Shown in pieces: positions 7,009 through 13,992 of a stretch of 20,787 nucleotides of DNA. This stretch comes from CAYTPE01 sp964439885. Lineage in GTDB: Bacteria > Patescibacteriota > Patescibacteriia > Magasanikbacterales > GWA2-37-8. The notes under the pieces are model-generated. The model had not been told where the DNA came from and did not search any database. It worked only from the letters and a program-made list of their open reading frames with translations. Made by a program: the position numbers and the translations under genes. Positions within the stretch are counted from its first letter, which is position 1. Each line of letters starts with the position of its first letter. The DNA lies in assembly GCA_964439885.1 (NCBI GenBank), contig CAYTPE010000012.1, positions 1-20,787 of the forward strand, given 5' to 3'.

Positions 7009-7037
7009 AACACATAAAGCTCAAGGAGCAAAGAACA

Positions 7038-7175
7038 ATGCATAACGAGGATAATAGACTCGAAGGTCTTAGAAGCCGCGGTTTTCCGCTGCCAAACCCA
7101 CCTCGCGGGACCAAGATCTACGAGCGGGTTTTCCTCAAGTTACACATCAATTTCTGCTCCCTATATGTACCTTAA
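7038..7175 (+). CDS. Small hypothetical protein (45 residues)
   Basis: An ATG at 7038 opens a 45-codon frame that ends with TAA at 7175. A strong Shine-Dalgarno AAGGAG (7023-7028) lies nine bases upstream. The product is basic, with a Gly/Pro/Arg-rich centre (RSRGFPLPNPPRGTKIYERV) and no membrane helix. Codon choice is G/C-ending, as in the gene at 2126-2911, which also has a strong Shine-Dalgarno. The frame runs into a bidirectional terminator at 7226-7250, which would serve it. No family is recognised. It could be a real small protein or a remnant of a longer gene. Confidence 0.5.
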   Translation: MHNEDNRLEGLRSRGFPLPNPPRGTKIYERVFLKLHINFCSLYVP

Positions 7176-7225
7176 CAGTAGAATACGAGGTGCGCAAGGG
7201 GGTGGTGGGGATAACTGTTAATAAC

Positions 7226-7250
7226 AAAAAATGGCCCTTCGGCCATTTTT
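7226..7250. terminator. Bidirectional rho-independent terminator
   Basis: ATGGCC-CTTC-GGCCAT (7231-7246) is a perfect hairpin with an A-run on the left and a T-run on the right, so it works on both strands. It separates the lipoprotein gene (minus, ending at 7265) from the small plus-strand ORF. Confidence 0.85.
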
Positions 7251-7264
7251 ACGCAATAAATTTA

Positions 7265-8074
7265 CTACCGATTCGATTCGAGTATATTCCAGTTGGGAAT
7301 CGTGGTCGTAGCGCGATTGAAGATGCCGTTGAACGAGGTGTTGGCACCGGCACCGCACCCAGGAGCATTTTTGGCGGTGGGCCCAATTATAGCGACATGG
7401 TCTGGTGTCAAATCAAAGTGTATGGAGCAGTCGCCATCATCAAACACAATTTTCCCCACATCCTTTTTTTGTTCAAACGGAGCCACAAAACTAATCGGCC
7501 AGATATTAGGACTGGAAACATCTATGTTTGCGAGCGCTGGATATGCCGCCAGGCCTTGAATTTGCACATGGTTGTGATCGAGAAACAGTATGTCTACAAA
7601 ACCACTCGTGTCGCGGGTGTAATGCCCACCGAACGCTATTTGTTCTGGCAAATTGTTATTGACTTCAGAGAGTGTGAGTCGGTATTCTTTGCCGGTTTGT
7701 TTGTTTTTCATGATGCCGGTAAAATGCCCAGGACCATCTTGGAATAAATTAAAATCGTAGATGTTTGGCCGTTCATCAAGTTCGTTAAAGTCACTGAGCA
7801 AAATGGTGTTGGTAGCGTCTTCGTCTACCATACCACTGACCTCCATAGGTTTATTGTTTCCGAGTGTATAGCTTCCCACCGCGCTTGTCACATTCAGGTG
7901 CATTTTTATGTCACCAAGACCAGCGGCTGTGCCCACGAAATCGGCCTCACGATCTACCAGTACATTTTGGAGTGGAGGAATAGCGGTTGTTTCGGTTGGA
8001 GCTTTTTGGCCGCACCCAGCGAGTAAAGATACGCATGCGACACAACCCAGAATATACGCAAGTAATTTATACAT
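7265..8074 (-). CDS. Lipoprotein, member of a paralogous pair (copy 1)
   Basis: A 269-residue exported lipoprotein. The signal peptide MYKLLAYILGCVACVSLLAGC ends in the lipobox LLAGC (Cys21). I chose ATG 8074, since the longer frame to 8107 puts 11 residues before a normal signal peptide and overlaps the upstream gene. The mature part contains LSEVNNNLPEQIAFGGHY, FVDILFLDHNHVQIQG and, near the end, GCGAGANTSFNG followed by NRATTTIPNWNIL. These three blocks recur in the lipoprotein at 11288-12109, so the two are paralogues. The protein is probably beta-rich; no catalytic motif is seen. It follows the TPR gene by eight bases and is likely in one transcript with it, ended by the terminator at 7226-7250. 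Confidence 0.85.
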   Translation of the reverse strand: MYKLLAYILGCVACVSLLAGCGQKAPTETTAIPPLQNVLVDREADFVGTAAGLGDIKMHLNVTSAVGSYTLGNNKPMEVSGMVDEDATNTILLSDFNELDERPNIYDFNLFQDGPGHFTGIMKNKQTGKEYRLTLSEVNNNLPEQIAFGGHYTRDTSGFVDILFLDHNHVQIQGLAAYPALANIDVSSPNIWPISFVAPFEQKKDVGKIVFDDGDCSIHFDLTPDHVAIIGPTAKNAPGCGAGANTSFNGIFNRATTTIPNWNILESNR

Positions 8075-8082
8075 AAAAATAA

Positions 8083-8754
8083 TTAATGAGAAATTTTTTC
8101 GAGCCACTGATTAATATTACTCACGGCTTCTGTGTTTACGGAGCCCGAGAGTCGTTCCAGCCAGGTGCGAAAACCCGGTATATCATTCAGACCGTGGAAC
8201 ACGCGATGTGCCGCTGCCAAAAAAAGTTCAACGCTCGGCGCGCGCGGTGTCAAGAGTGCCGAACCGTTTTCTATGGTAGCAGTTTCGTATGTTTTGCACA
8301 ACCGGTCGAGCATGATCCGCGCGCTCGAGAATTCACCAACATCACAGAGAGCTTGAATAAAATAGTATAACACAAAATCGAGCGACACTTCGTCATTCCA
8401 TTCACGACCTGAGCGAACTCTGTAGAGCTGCTCGATGCGTGCGAGCGCCCCGTCGGCGGCGTTCATATTGTGTGAAAGTGTAGCAGCAGTGAGAACGCTC
8501 ATCCAATGCGTTGGCGTCGGCTCATGCTCCGCAATTTCAGTGAAGAGTGGCAGCGCGGCGCCATAGTTGCCTAGGTGAAAGTGCGCTGGCGCCACTACTT
8601 TGGCAGCCTCACGATGCGTCGAGATGTTAGTGTCGTTCAGATAGGCGTTGGCGAGCTTGAGCGCCTCGCCATAGTTACCTTCCTCCAATGCCCGCCACGC
8701 TGGTGTGAGGGCAGCCACAGCCGGTTGCGGTATAAAAGTCTTTTTGTCAGTCAT
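8083..8754 (-). CDS. TPR-repeat protein
   Basis: A 223-residue protein without signal peptide or membrane helix. Helical hairpin repeats of the tetratricopeptide type are visible: AWRALEEGNYGEALKLANAYL (about 19-39), APAHFHLGNYGAALPLFTEIAEHEP (about 55-79), and less regular repeats after that (VLYYFIQALCDVGEFSSARIMLDRLCK). TPR proteins are protein-protein adaptors. Its partner is unknown, but the lipoprotein gene directly downstream is the obvious candidate. A promoter is visible upstream at 8773-8800; there is no clear Shine-Dalgarno. Confidence 0.82.
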   Translation of the reverse strand: MTDKKTFIPQPAVAALTPAWRALEEGNYGEALKLANAYLNDTNISTHREAAKVVAPAHFHLGNYGAALPLFTEIAEHEPTPTHWMSVLTAATLSHNMNAADGALARIEQLYRVRSGREWNDEVSLDFVLYYFIQALCDVGEFSSARIMLDRLCKTYETATIENGSALLTPRAPSVELFLAAAHRVFHGLNDIPGFRTWLERLSGSVNTEAVSNINQWLEKISH

Positions 8755-8772
8755 AAGAAAGATATTCGACCT

Positions 8773-8800
8773 AGTATATCGTATATACGTAATTTGTCGA
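8773..8800 (-). promoter_or_regulatory. Promoter for the TPR-lipoprotein operon
   Basis: On the minus strand the -10 TATACT (8778-8773) is 16 bases from a -35 TCGACA (8800-8795). It gives a leader of roughly 10-15 bases before the ATG at 8754. Confidence 0.5.
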
Positions 8801-8813
8801 GGCCCGGTAACAG

Positions 8814-8842
8814 TTGAAGAAAAGCACGATCTTTGTTAAGCT
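8814..8842 (+). promoter_or_regulatory. Weak promoter candidate for the glycosyltransferase
   Basis: TTGAAG (8814-8819) is 17 bases from TAAGCT (8837-8842). The start of transcription would fall only a few bases before the ATG at 8857. The -10 is poor, so this is tentative. Confidence 0.3.
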
Positions 8843-8856
8843 GAGCATACATTCCT

Positions 8857-9957
8857 ATGCACACCCATTCACGAATTATTATTCTCCATGATTATTTTCT
8901 CTACCGCGGTGGGGGAGAGCGTTTGGTGATAAGTATGGCCAAGGGTCTGGGGGCGGACATTGCCACCGCCTTCATCGCCAAAGACGCTTTTGACCCGCGC
9001 GCCGAAGGCATCCCCACCCGTGAATTATTTCGCGAAACGTTTCTGTCACGATTGCCCGGCTTTCGCTATGCGCAGGTGCAACTGGCCTTTTTGTTTAAAA
9101 CAAAATTCCTGAAAGAGTATGATACGGTGATTTACAGCGGCGATTGCCTTATCGCCCTGCTCAACGCGCGCCACGCGCGCAATGTGGCGTATCTTCATAC
9201 GCCACCACGTCATCTCTACGATGCGTATAAAGACAGGTTGAAAGAATACGCGTGGTGGAAAAAAATTATTTTTATTCCTTTCGTGTGGTTCAATCGTTTT
9301 CGCTTTGAACGTCTGATTCGCCGATTTGATGTGGTGGTAACAAATTCAAAAAATACTCAAGCGCGCATTAAACATTACTTGCGTCTCGACGCTACGGTTG
9401 TGTACCCGCCATGCACGACGCTTCCATTTAAAAACCTTGGACAAGGTGACTATTTCTTTTCGTGGGCAAGACTGTACCCTATAAAACGAGTCGACAAAAT
9501 CGTGGAAGCATTCACGCGCATGCCAGATAAAAAAATAATTGTGGCATCTGGCGGCCCAGACGAAGAAAAAATCAGAGCGCTCGCCAAGGGGCACCCAAAC
9601 ATTCACGTGCTCGGGTGGGTGAACGATGCCGAGTTGCTTGACCTACTCGGCCACTGCCTCGCCACCATCTATATACCTGTTCGCGAAGACTTTGGTATGA
9701 CTGCCGTGGAGAGTATGGTGGCCGGCAAACCCGTGATCGGCGTGGCGGAAGGCGGACTACTCGAGATAATTGAAGAAGGAAAAAACGGAGTGATGCTTGA
9801 GCCGGATTTCACCGTTGATGATATTATCGCCGAAGTGTGCGCCATGACACCCGAGAGAGCGCTTTCGATGGAGCAACAATGCTCCGAAACTGCCAGGCGC
9901 TTCGGCGAAGAGCGGTTTGTAAGTGAGATGAAAAAAATTGTTGAAGAAACCGACTAG
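8857..9957 (+). CDS. Glycosyltransferase family 4 (GT-B fold)
   Basis: A 366-residue retaining glycosyltransferase of the GT4/RfaB type, which moves a sugar from a nucleotide-sugar donor to a glycan or lipid acceptor at the inner face of the membrane. The N-terminal domain begins with ILHDYFLYRGGGERLVISM, the acceptor-side glycine loop. The C-terminal domain has the donor-site segment FSWARLYPIKRVDKIVEAF (202-220) and the E-x7-E signature EDFGMTAVE (277-285) followed by AGKPVIG. Length is normal for the family. The sugar and acceptor cannot be told. It is a single-gene unit, ended by a strong terminator over its stop codon, and is probably involved in surface glycan or glycoprotein decoration. 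Confidence 0.93.
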   Translation: MHTHSRIIILHDYFLYRGGGERLVISMAKGLGADIATAFIAKDAFDPRAEGIPTRELFRETFLSRLPGFRYAQVQLAFLFKTKFLKEYDTVIYSGDCLIALLNARHARNVAYLHTPPRHLYDAYKDRLKEYAWWKKIIFIPFVWFNRFRFERLIRRFDVVVTNSKNTQARIKHYLRLDATVVYPPCTTLPFKNLGQGDYFFSWARLYPIKRVDKIVEAFTRMPDKKIIVASGGPDEEKIRALAKGHPNIHVLGWVNDAELLDLLGHCLATIYIPVREDFGMTAVESMVAGKPVIGVAEGGLLEIIEEGKNGVMLEPDFTVDDIIAEVCAMTPERALSMEQQCSETARRFGEERFVSEMKKIVEETD

Positions 9958-9971
9958 GAAGTCGGTTTTTT
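9948..9971 (+). terminator. Rho-independent terminator overlapping the GT4 stop codon
   Basis: AACCGACT (9948-9955) and AGTCGGTT (9960-9967) form a perfect 8-bp stem with a 4-nt loop, and the T-run reaches 9971. The stop codon TAG lies inside the hairpin. It sits between convergent genes. Confidence 0.88.
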
Positions 9972-9973
9972 AA

Positions 9974-11284
9974 TCATGAAAATTTTTTGATATACGCTTT
10001 AACATCAAATTTTTTTTCACACCCACTTCGATTCATATAGCGTACCGTTCCAAAAATCGGTCGATTAAACCAGGGGCGATCGTGTACCCCGCCAATACTC
10101 CACGCGATACCAGTATAGCCATTGGGATCGCGACCATCAAGTTCGTAGGTATCATTGAGATAGATAGCTGTTTCTAGGGCCTCTTCCGGGTTTTTTGACC
10201 ATTCCAAAATTTTCTTGGCCCAGTACATGCGCATAAAGCCCTGCATTTTTCCTGTGACCATCATTTCTTTTTGCGCGGCGTTCCACAATTCGTCGTGCGT
10301 TGTGGCCGCTTCGAATTCCTTGAGCGTGTATGTGAATTCACGTTTGTCCTTGCGATGCTCGTTCAATGTTTTTTGCGCCCACGCCGGGAAGCCGTCAAAC
10401 GAATCGTAGTTTTTGTTGTAGAAACAAAAATTTTCGGCGAGCTCACGTCGTACGATTAATTCTTCGAGAAAGGTTTCCTTGTCCTTGTGTGGCGCATCTG
10501 ATTTCTTTACTTCGAGTGCTACTCGAGCGGCACTGAGTTGCCCAAAATGGAGATACGCGGACAGATTCGATTGACCGTCCAGGGTCGGATCATTACGGTT
10601 TGTATCGTAGCCAGCAAGTCGATCGGTGATGAAATGTTTAAGCACGCGTCGCGCCGCCTGTTCACCGGACTTCGCTGTGTAGTCGGACGTAACTATGGGC
10701 AAACGAGTCGACGCCATTTTTGCAAGATAAGGGTGTTTTTTGAGTTTAGGGAACTCGACGAGATATTCTGGCAGAAGCGCGTGTATTTTTGGTCGAATGG
10801 TGCGTGCGGCGAACTCTTGTTTGGGCGACGCTTCCCAAACAGGTATTACGTTGTGCGCGTCTACTTCGTATAAAGGAATCGCGATTTTTCGTGCCACGTC
10901 GCTATGCCAGGCGCGAGCCAAGTGAAGCGGGGAGAAGTCAGTTACGACAGCACTGGCTTTATGTTCGGCAGCAAACCGTGGAATTGTATGAGCGGGGTCA
11001 CCGGTGAGAATAATGAGCGGAATAGCATGGGAGTATAGCTCTTTCGAAAGCTCGGCAAGCCCAGCGAGCATGAAATTAAATTGTCTTTTTTGCGCACCCA
11101 AAAAATCAGCCACACGATTAAAAACGACAATCAGAGGTTGTTTGTTTTGCAATGCGAGCTTTTGGGCGTAGAGCAGCGCCCAATTGTCGTGCGCGCGTTG
11201 GTCACGACTCATCCAATAAAGTAAGGGTCCATTGGCGAGCATCTTCCCGTGGTTCAGCGTACAAATGCGAGGGCGAATATCCAT
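9974..11284 (-). CDS. phr: Class II CPD photolyase
   Basis: Repairs cyclobutane pyrimidine dimers with blue or near-UV light, using reduced FAD. The 436-residue protein has the class II N-terminus (GPLLYWMSRDQRAHDNWALLYAQ), an antenna-type alpha/beta domain to about 150, and a C-terminal FAD domain with SNLSAYLHFGQLSAARVAL (239-257), RRELAENFCFYNKNYDSFDG (279-298), TGKMQGFMRMYWAKKILEW (344-362) and NDTYELDGRDPNGYTGIAWS (377-396). These are class II and not class I motifs, and none of these blocks is missing. It starts three bases after the stop of the lipoprotein gene at 11288, so the two are co-transcribed. Class II enzymes are common in archaea, eukaryotes and scattered bacteria, so transfer is plausible. 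Confidence 0.94.
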   Translation of the reverse strand: MDIRPRICTLNHGKMLANGPLLYWMSRDQRAHDNWALLYAQKLALQNKQPLIVVFNRVADFLGAQKRQFNFMLAGLAELSKELYSHAIPLIILTGDPAHTIPRFAAEHKASAVVTDFSPLHLARAWHSDVARKIAIPLYEVDAHNVIPVWEASPKQEFAARTIRPKIHALLPEYLVEFPKLKKHPYLAKMASTRLPIVTSDYTAKSGEQAARRVLKHFITDRLAGYDTNRNDPTLDGQSNLSAYLHFGQLSAARVALEVKKSDAPHKDKETFLEELIVRRELAENFCFYNKNYDSFDGFPAWAQKTLNEHRKDKREFTYTLKEFEAATTHDELWNAAQKEMMVTGKMQGFMRMYWAKKILEWSKNPEEALETAIYLNDTYELDGRDPNGYTGIAWSIGGVHDRPWFNRPIFGTVRYMNRSGCEKKFDVKAYIKKFS

Positions 11285-11287
11285 ATG

Positions 11288-12109
11288 CTAAATTGCGCCC
11301 TCGCTGTAAAAATTGGTAAATAAACTCCACGAAGGAATGGTGGTAGAAGCGCGCGCGTACTCACCTTCGAAGGAAACATTCACCCCACCACATTCACCGT
11401 TATCTCTGGCACGCAACGCTTCGTTTTCAAACTTCATTTCCAGTTTGCAGTCATCAATATCATTTCGATAGGTAAGAGTATCGCCGCCGTGCCATTCGGT
11501 AAACGCATCAACATCACCCACGTGTATATTGCTCGGTTCCACACCTTGCCACTCAGCATGCGCTTGTATTTTCACGTCTGTGCCTCCCAAAAATAGTAGG
11601 TCTATAAATTGCGCGGGGTTGTCTTTCAGTACGTAGTGTCCGCCATACGCGCTGTGGTTCGTGGTGGTGTTATTGACTTCATAAAGTGTTATGTCGGAAG
11701 ACGTTCCATCCATTCTGTTAGTAATACTACCGACAAGTTTGCCTGGCTCAGCGATGTTCAGTCGAAGTATGCTGGGAGGAAACGACTCATCTCGATTTCC
11801 TGTCTGTTCAGCGTCCAGTGCGAGCACATCACCCTCGAGCGAACCGTCGAGTGAAAATACCGTTTCCATTTTTTCAGCACCAAATTCTCCCCGCACAATA
11901 TCTTTGTGCACGGTAAGACGCGCCCATAGTGGGGTTTTTTTATCAAGCGTACCAATATACGAATAATCGCCATCGAATAGCGCCCGTTCGCTACCGCTCG
12001 ATGTAGTTGTGCTCGTTGCAATAGATGTTGGATCAATTTTTGGTCCATACGCACATCCGGCGATAAGGCATGCGAGCACGCAGGCTACGATAAATGGTTG
12101 ATATTTCAT
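11288..12109 (-). CDS. Lipoprotein, member of a paralogous pair (copy 2)
   Basis: A 273-residue lipoprotein with signal peptide MKYQPFIVACVLACLIAGC (lipobox LIAGC, Cys19). After a Ser/Thr-rich linker it contains LYEVNNTTTNHSAYGGHYVL, FIDLLFLGGTDVKIQAHAEW and the end block CGGVNVSFEGEYARASTTIPSWSLF. All three have counterparts in the lipoprotein at 7265-8074 in the same order and spacing, so the genes descend from a duplication. The N-terminal half (FDGDYSYIGTLDKKTPLWARL and on) is beta-rich and less conserved. No enzyme motif is seen. It is the promoter-proximal gene of a unit with the photolyase. Confidence 0.85.
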   Translation of the reverse strand: MKYQPFIVACVLACLIAGCAYGPKIDPTSIATSTTTSSGSERALFDGDYSYIGTLDKKTPLWARLTVHKDIVRGEFGAEKMETVFSLDGSLEGDVLALDAEQTGNRDESFPPSILRLNIAEPGKLVGSITNRMDGTSSDITLYEVNNTTTNHSAYGGHYVLKDNPAQFIDLLFLGGTDVKIQAHAEWQGVEPSNIHVGDVDAFTEWHGGDTLTYRNDIDDCKLEMKFENEALRARDNGECGGVNVSFEGEYARASTTIPSWSLFTNFYSEGAI

Positions 12110-12112
12110 AGA

Positions 12113-12148
12113 ATTATAAGTTCGAAATAAAATGACGTACGTACGTCA
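12113..12148 (-). promoter_or_regulatory. -10 element and 16-bp palindromic operator upstream of the lipoprotein-photolyase unit
   Basis: On the minus strand TATAAT (12118-12113) lies only three bases before the ATG at 12109. Where a -35 would be expected there is instead a perfect palindrome, TGACGTACGTACGTCA (12133-12148). The lack of a -35 and the palindrome at that place suggest activation or repression by a dimeric regulator, and a leaderless or nearly leaderless message. Confidence 0.5.
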
Positions 12149-12203
12149 GGCAACGACTTATTGGATGTAAATTTTCGAATTTGACACTCTCAGGCATTCA
12201 CTG

Positions 12204-12740
12204 CTAGCTGGATGCTCGCAAAAGATGACGCATTTTCTTTTTTAGTTTCTGTACTTTGGGATCAATCACGATTTGGCAATACGCTTGTTCCGGATTTTTC
12301 TTAAAGTATTCATGATGATACGTTTCGGCCTCGTAAAACGTAACCAGCGGCACGAGTTCGGTTACAATTTTTGAGCCCTTAAATTCCCCTTGTTCGAGCT
12401 CAGTAATATATTTTTCGGCACGCGTTTTTTGTTCTTCTGTGGTGTAAAGAATTATGGAACGGTATTGTGTTCCCACATCGTTACCTTGTCGATTAAGTGT
12501 TGTTGGGTCGTGTACTGCGAAAAAGACGGTCAATAGATCGTGATAGGAAATAACCGTTTCGTCAAATTCAATTTTAATCACCTCAGCTTGGCCGGTCGTG
12601 CCTGTGGAAACTTGTTCGTAGGTTGGGTGCGGCTGTGTGCCGCCAGCATAGCCAGGAACAACTGTTTGTACTCCCTTAAGCATCGAGAAGGTGGCCTCGG
12701 TGCACCAGAAACATCCACCGCCAAAAATGGCTGTTTGCAT
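12204..12740 (-). CDS. msrA: Peptide-methionine (S)-S-oxide reductase MsrA
   Basis: Reduces methionine-S-sulfoxide in proteins back to methionine. The 178-residue protein has the catalytic GCFWCTE motif with the nucleophile at Cys10, then the family segments GYAGGTQPHPTYEQVSTGTTGQAEV, DPTTLNRQGNDVGTQYRS and FYEAETYHHEYF. It is the stand-alone MsrA without an MsrB domain. Cys164, in the C-terminal part (QAYCQIVID), could be a resolving cysteine. It starts four bases after the small zinc-ribbon gene, so the two form a unit. Confidence 0.96.
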   Translation of the reverse strand: MQTAIFGGGCFWCTEATFSMLKGVQTVVPGYAGGTQPHPTYEQVSTGTTGQAEVIKIEFDETVISYHDLLTVFFAVHDPTTLNRQGNDVGTQYRSIILYTTEEQKTRAEKYITELEQGEFKGSKIVTELVPLVTFYEAETYHHEYFKKNPEQAYCQIVIDPKVQKLKKKMRHLLRASS

Positions 12741-12744
12741 AATT

Positions 12745-12990
12745 TTAGGTATTTACCTCTTTATAATAATGTTCTGTCCACGTTGGCCGGCTTACCTCTA
12801 CTAATTCACTAGGAAATGCGGTCATACAGTTTGGGCAAGTAAAAAGAAAGCGAACGTCGTCATTGTTGAGTACTCTCACAGTGCCCGTAAAGTGCAGTCG
12901 GCAGCTACATTTTGGCATGTTGCACGTCGGGAGATCGTTCTGAATAAGTGCGGTAAGGGCAGTGCCCGCAGTATGTAAAATTTCTGTCAT
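12745..12990 (-). CDS. Small cysteine-rich protein, zinc-ribbon-like
   Basis: An 81-residue protein with Cys23, Cys28 and Cys30 (CNMPKCSC) and a second knuckle Cys52-x2-Cys55 (CPNC), an arrangement expected for a zinc ribbon. The intervening stretch (LHFTGTVRVLNNDDVRFLF) looks like two beta strands. No close family is recognised. It is followed four bases later by msrA. On the minus strand a TATACT lies five bases before the ATG, so the message may be leaderless. Confidence 0.65.
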   Translation of the reverse strand: MTEILHTAGTALTALIQNDLPTCNMPKCSCRLHFTGTVRVLNNDDVRFLFTCPNCMTAFPSELVEVSRPTWTEHYYKEVNT

Positions 12991-13124
12991 AGGTAAGTAT
13001 ATTGTATAGAATATGCTCCAGCCCTACAAGGGTCCTACTTGTATGGTGCCGAAGTTGTATAATTAAGAGTAACCTTGATTTTTTATGTTGATAATGATAG
13101 TCTACCAGTCATTCAAAAACGAAT

Positions 13125-13211
13125 GGAAGGGTGGCCGAGCGGTTTAAGGCAACAGTCTTGAAAACTGTCGTCCATGCAAGTGGACCGTGAGTTCGAATCT
13201 CACCCCTTCCG
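13125..13211 (+). tRNA. tRNA-Ser(UGA)
   Basis: Acceptor GGAAGGG (13125-13131) pairs with CCCTTCC (13204-13210), followed by discriminator G. The anticodon stem ACAGT/ACTGT encloses the loop CTTGAAA with anticodon TGA (13159-13161). A long variable arm (GTCC-GGAC type) marks it as a class II tRNA. The T arm has GTTCGAATC. CCA is not encoded. Confidence 0.96.
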
Positions 13212-13216
13212 CACCT

Positions 13217-13301
13217 GGAGAGGTGTCAGAGTGGTCGATTGTGCGGCTCTCGAAAAGCCGTGTTCCGCAAGGAACCGTGGGTTCGAATCCCACCCTCTCC
13301 G
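13217..13301 (+). tRNA. tRNA-Ser(CGA)
   Basis: Acceptor GGAGAGG (13217-13223) pairs with CCTCTCC (13294-13300), with discriminator G. The stem CGGCT/AGCCG encloses CTCGAAA with anticodon CGA (13251-13253). A long variable arm (GTTCC/GGAAC) and GTTCGAATC T loop are present. CCA is not encoded. It is five bases from the other serine tRNA, so they are surely co-transcribed. Confidence 0.96.
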
Positions 13302-13316
13302 CACAACAAATCCATT

Positions 13317-13943
13317 ATGTATAAAACGAAAGCTGTAATACGCGTTTTATTAATAGCATCTTTGTTTTTTGTTATCCTCCAAACAGAAAGAAAAGTTCAT
13401 GAGAGAAATCAACAAAATAGAACCACCACGACAACACTCATTTCCAAAGATCGCTATTTTCAAAACGACGAGGTGCGGATTTTTTTCCCGAATAACGAAT
13501 TTGAGAAACAGGATATTACGACACAAAATCAAAGCGGGTATTTTGATGCCATCAATACTCGTATTCGATTTTGCGCGGTGTATATCCCCAAAAGTCCAGA
13601 AGTTCAGTACGTAAATTCCAGCGACGGCTGGCTATGTGAGCTCGATGTGTTACCGGCCATTTCTATAGCTGACGTCGAACAAGAGATAGTTCAAAAATTT
13701 GGTGATTCGTATTCCACCGTTACTAACATTGGAAGCGAACAGGTGGACGGCAAGCGGCTTGCCGGGGTACTCCAGCGAGTGATAAATGGATTTGATGTTT
13801 TGCAGTGGCGGCACGAGATCGGAAAAACCCGACTTGAATATTCTTTAGTATTTGGCAAAAAGCATAATTATCTGTTAATATCATCGCCCTACGGTGATGG
13901 CGCGACAATCGAATCGATTATTCAAAAAATTCAGATGTTATAG
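13317..13943 (+). CDS. Hypothetical membrane-anchored or secreted protein
   Basis: A 208-residue protein. The frame is open from 13239, but that part lies in the serine tRNA, so ATG 13317 is the real start. Residues 7-23 (VIRVLLIASLFFVILQT) form a single N-terminal membrane anchor or uncleaved signal. The rest is extracytoplasmic in that model and probably beta-rich (DGWLCELDVLPAISIADVEQEIVQKFGDSYSTV). Two cysteines (FCAVYI and WLCELD) could form a disulfide. It begins 16 bases after the second tRNA and may be co-transcribed with it. No family recognised. Confidence 0.75.
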   Translation: MYKTKAVIRVLLIASLFFVILQTERKVHERNQQNRTTTTTLISKDRYFQNDEVRIFFPNNEFEKQDITTQNQSGYFDAINTRIRFCAVYIPKSPEVQYVNSSDGWLCELDVLPAISIADVEQEIVQKFGDSYSTVTNIGSEQVDGKRLAGVLQRVINGFDVLQWRHEIGKTRLEYSLVFGKKHNYLLISSPYGDGATIESIIQKIQML

Positions 13944-13957
13944 AGGAAGTGTGAAAA

Positions 13958-13986
13958 TTGCAAAATCACTCTATTAAAATTATATA
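13958..13986 (+). promoter_or_regulatory. Promoter directly before the gene at 13993
   Basis: TTGCAA (13958-13963) is 17 bases from TATATA (13981-13986). Transcription would start at or next to the ATG at 13993, so the message is probably leaderless. No Shine-Dalgarno is seen. Confidence 0.55.
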
Positions 13987-13992
13987 ATTCTT

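Noticed and set aside
7190..7747. 185-codon plus-strand frame over the first lipoprotein
   Set aside because: It opposes a lipoprotein with a lipobox and a paralogue, runs through a terminator hairpin, and has no family-like features.
13058..13063. TATAAT as a tRNA promoter
   Set aside because: No acceptable -35 at the right distance; too weak to list as a feature.
13239..13316. Earlier start for the gene at 13317
   Set aside because: The extension lies within tRNA-Ser(CGA).
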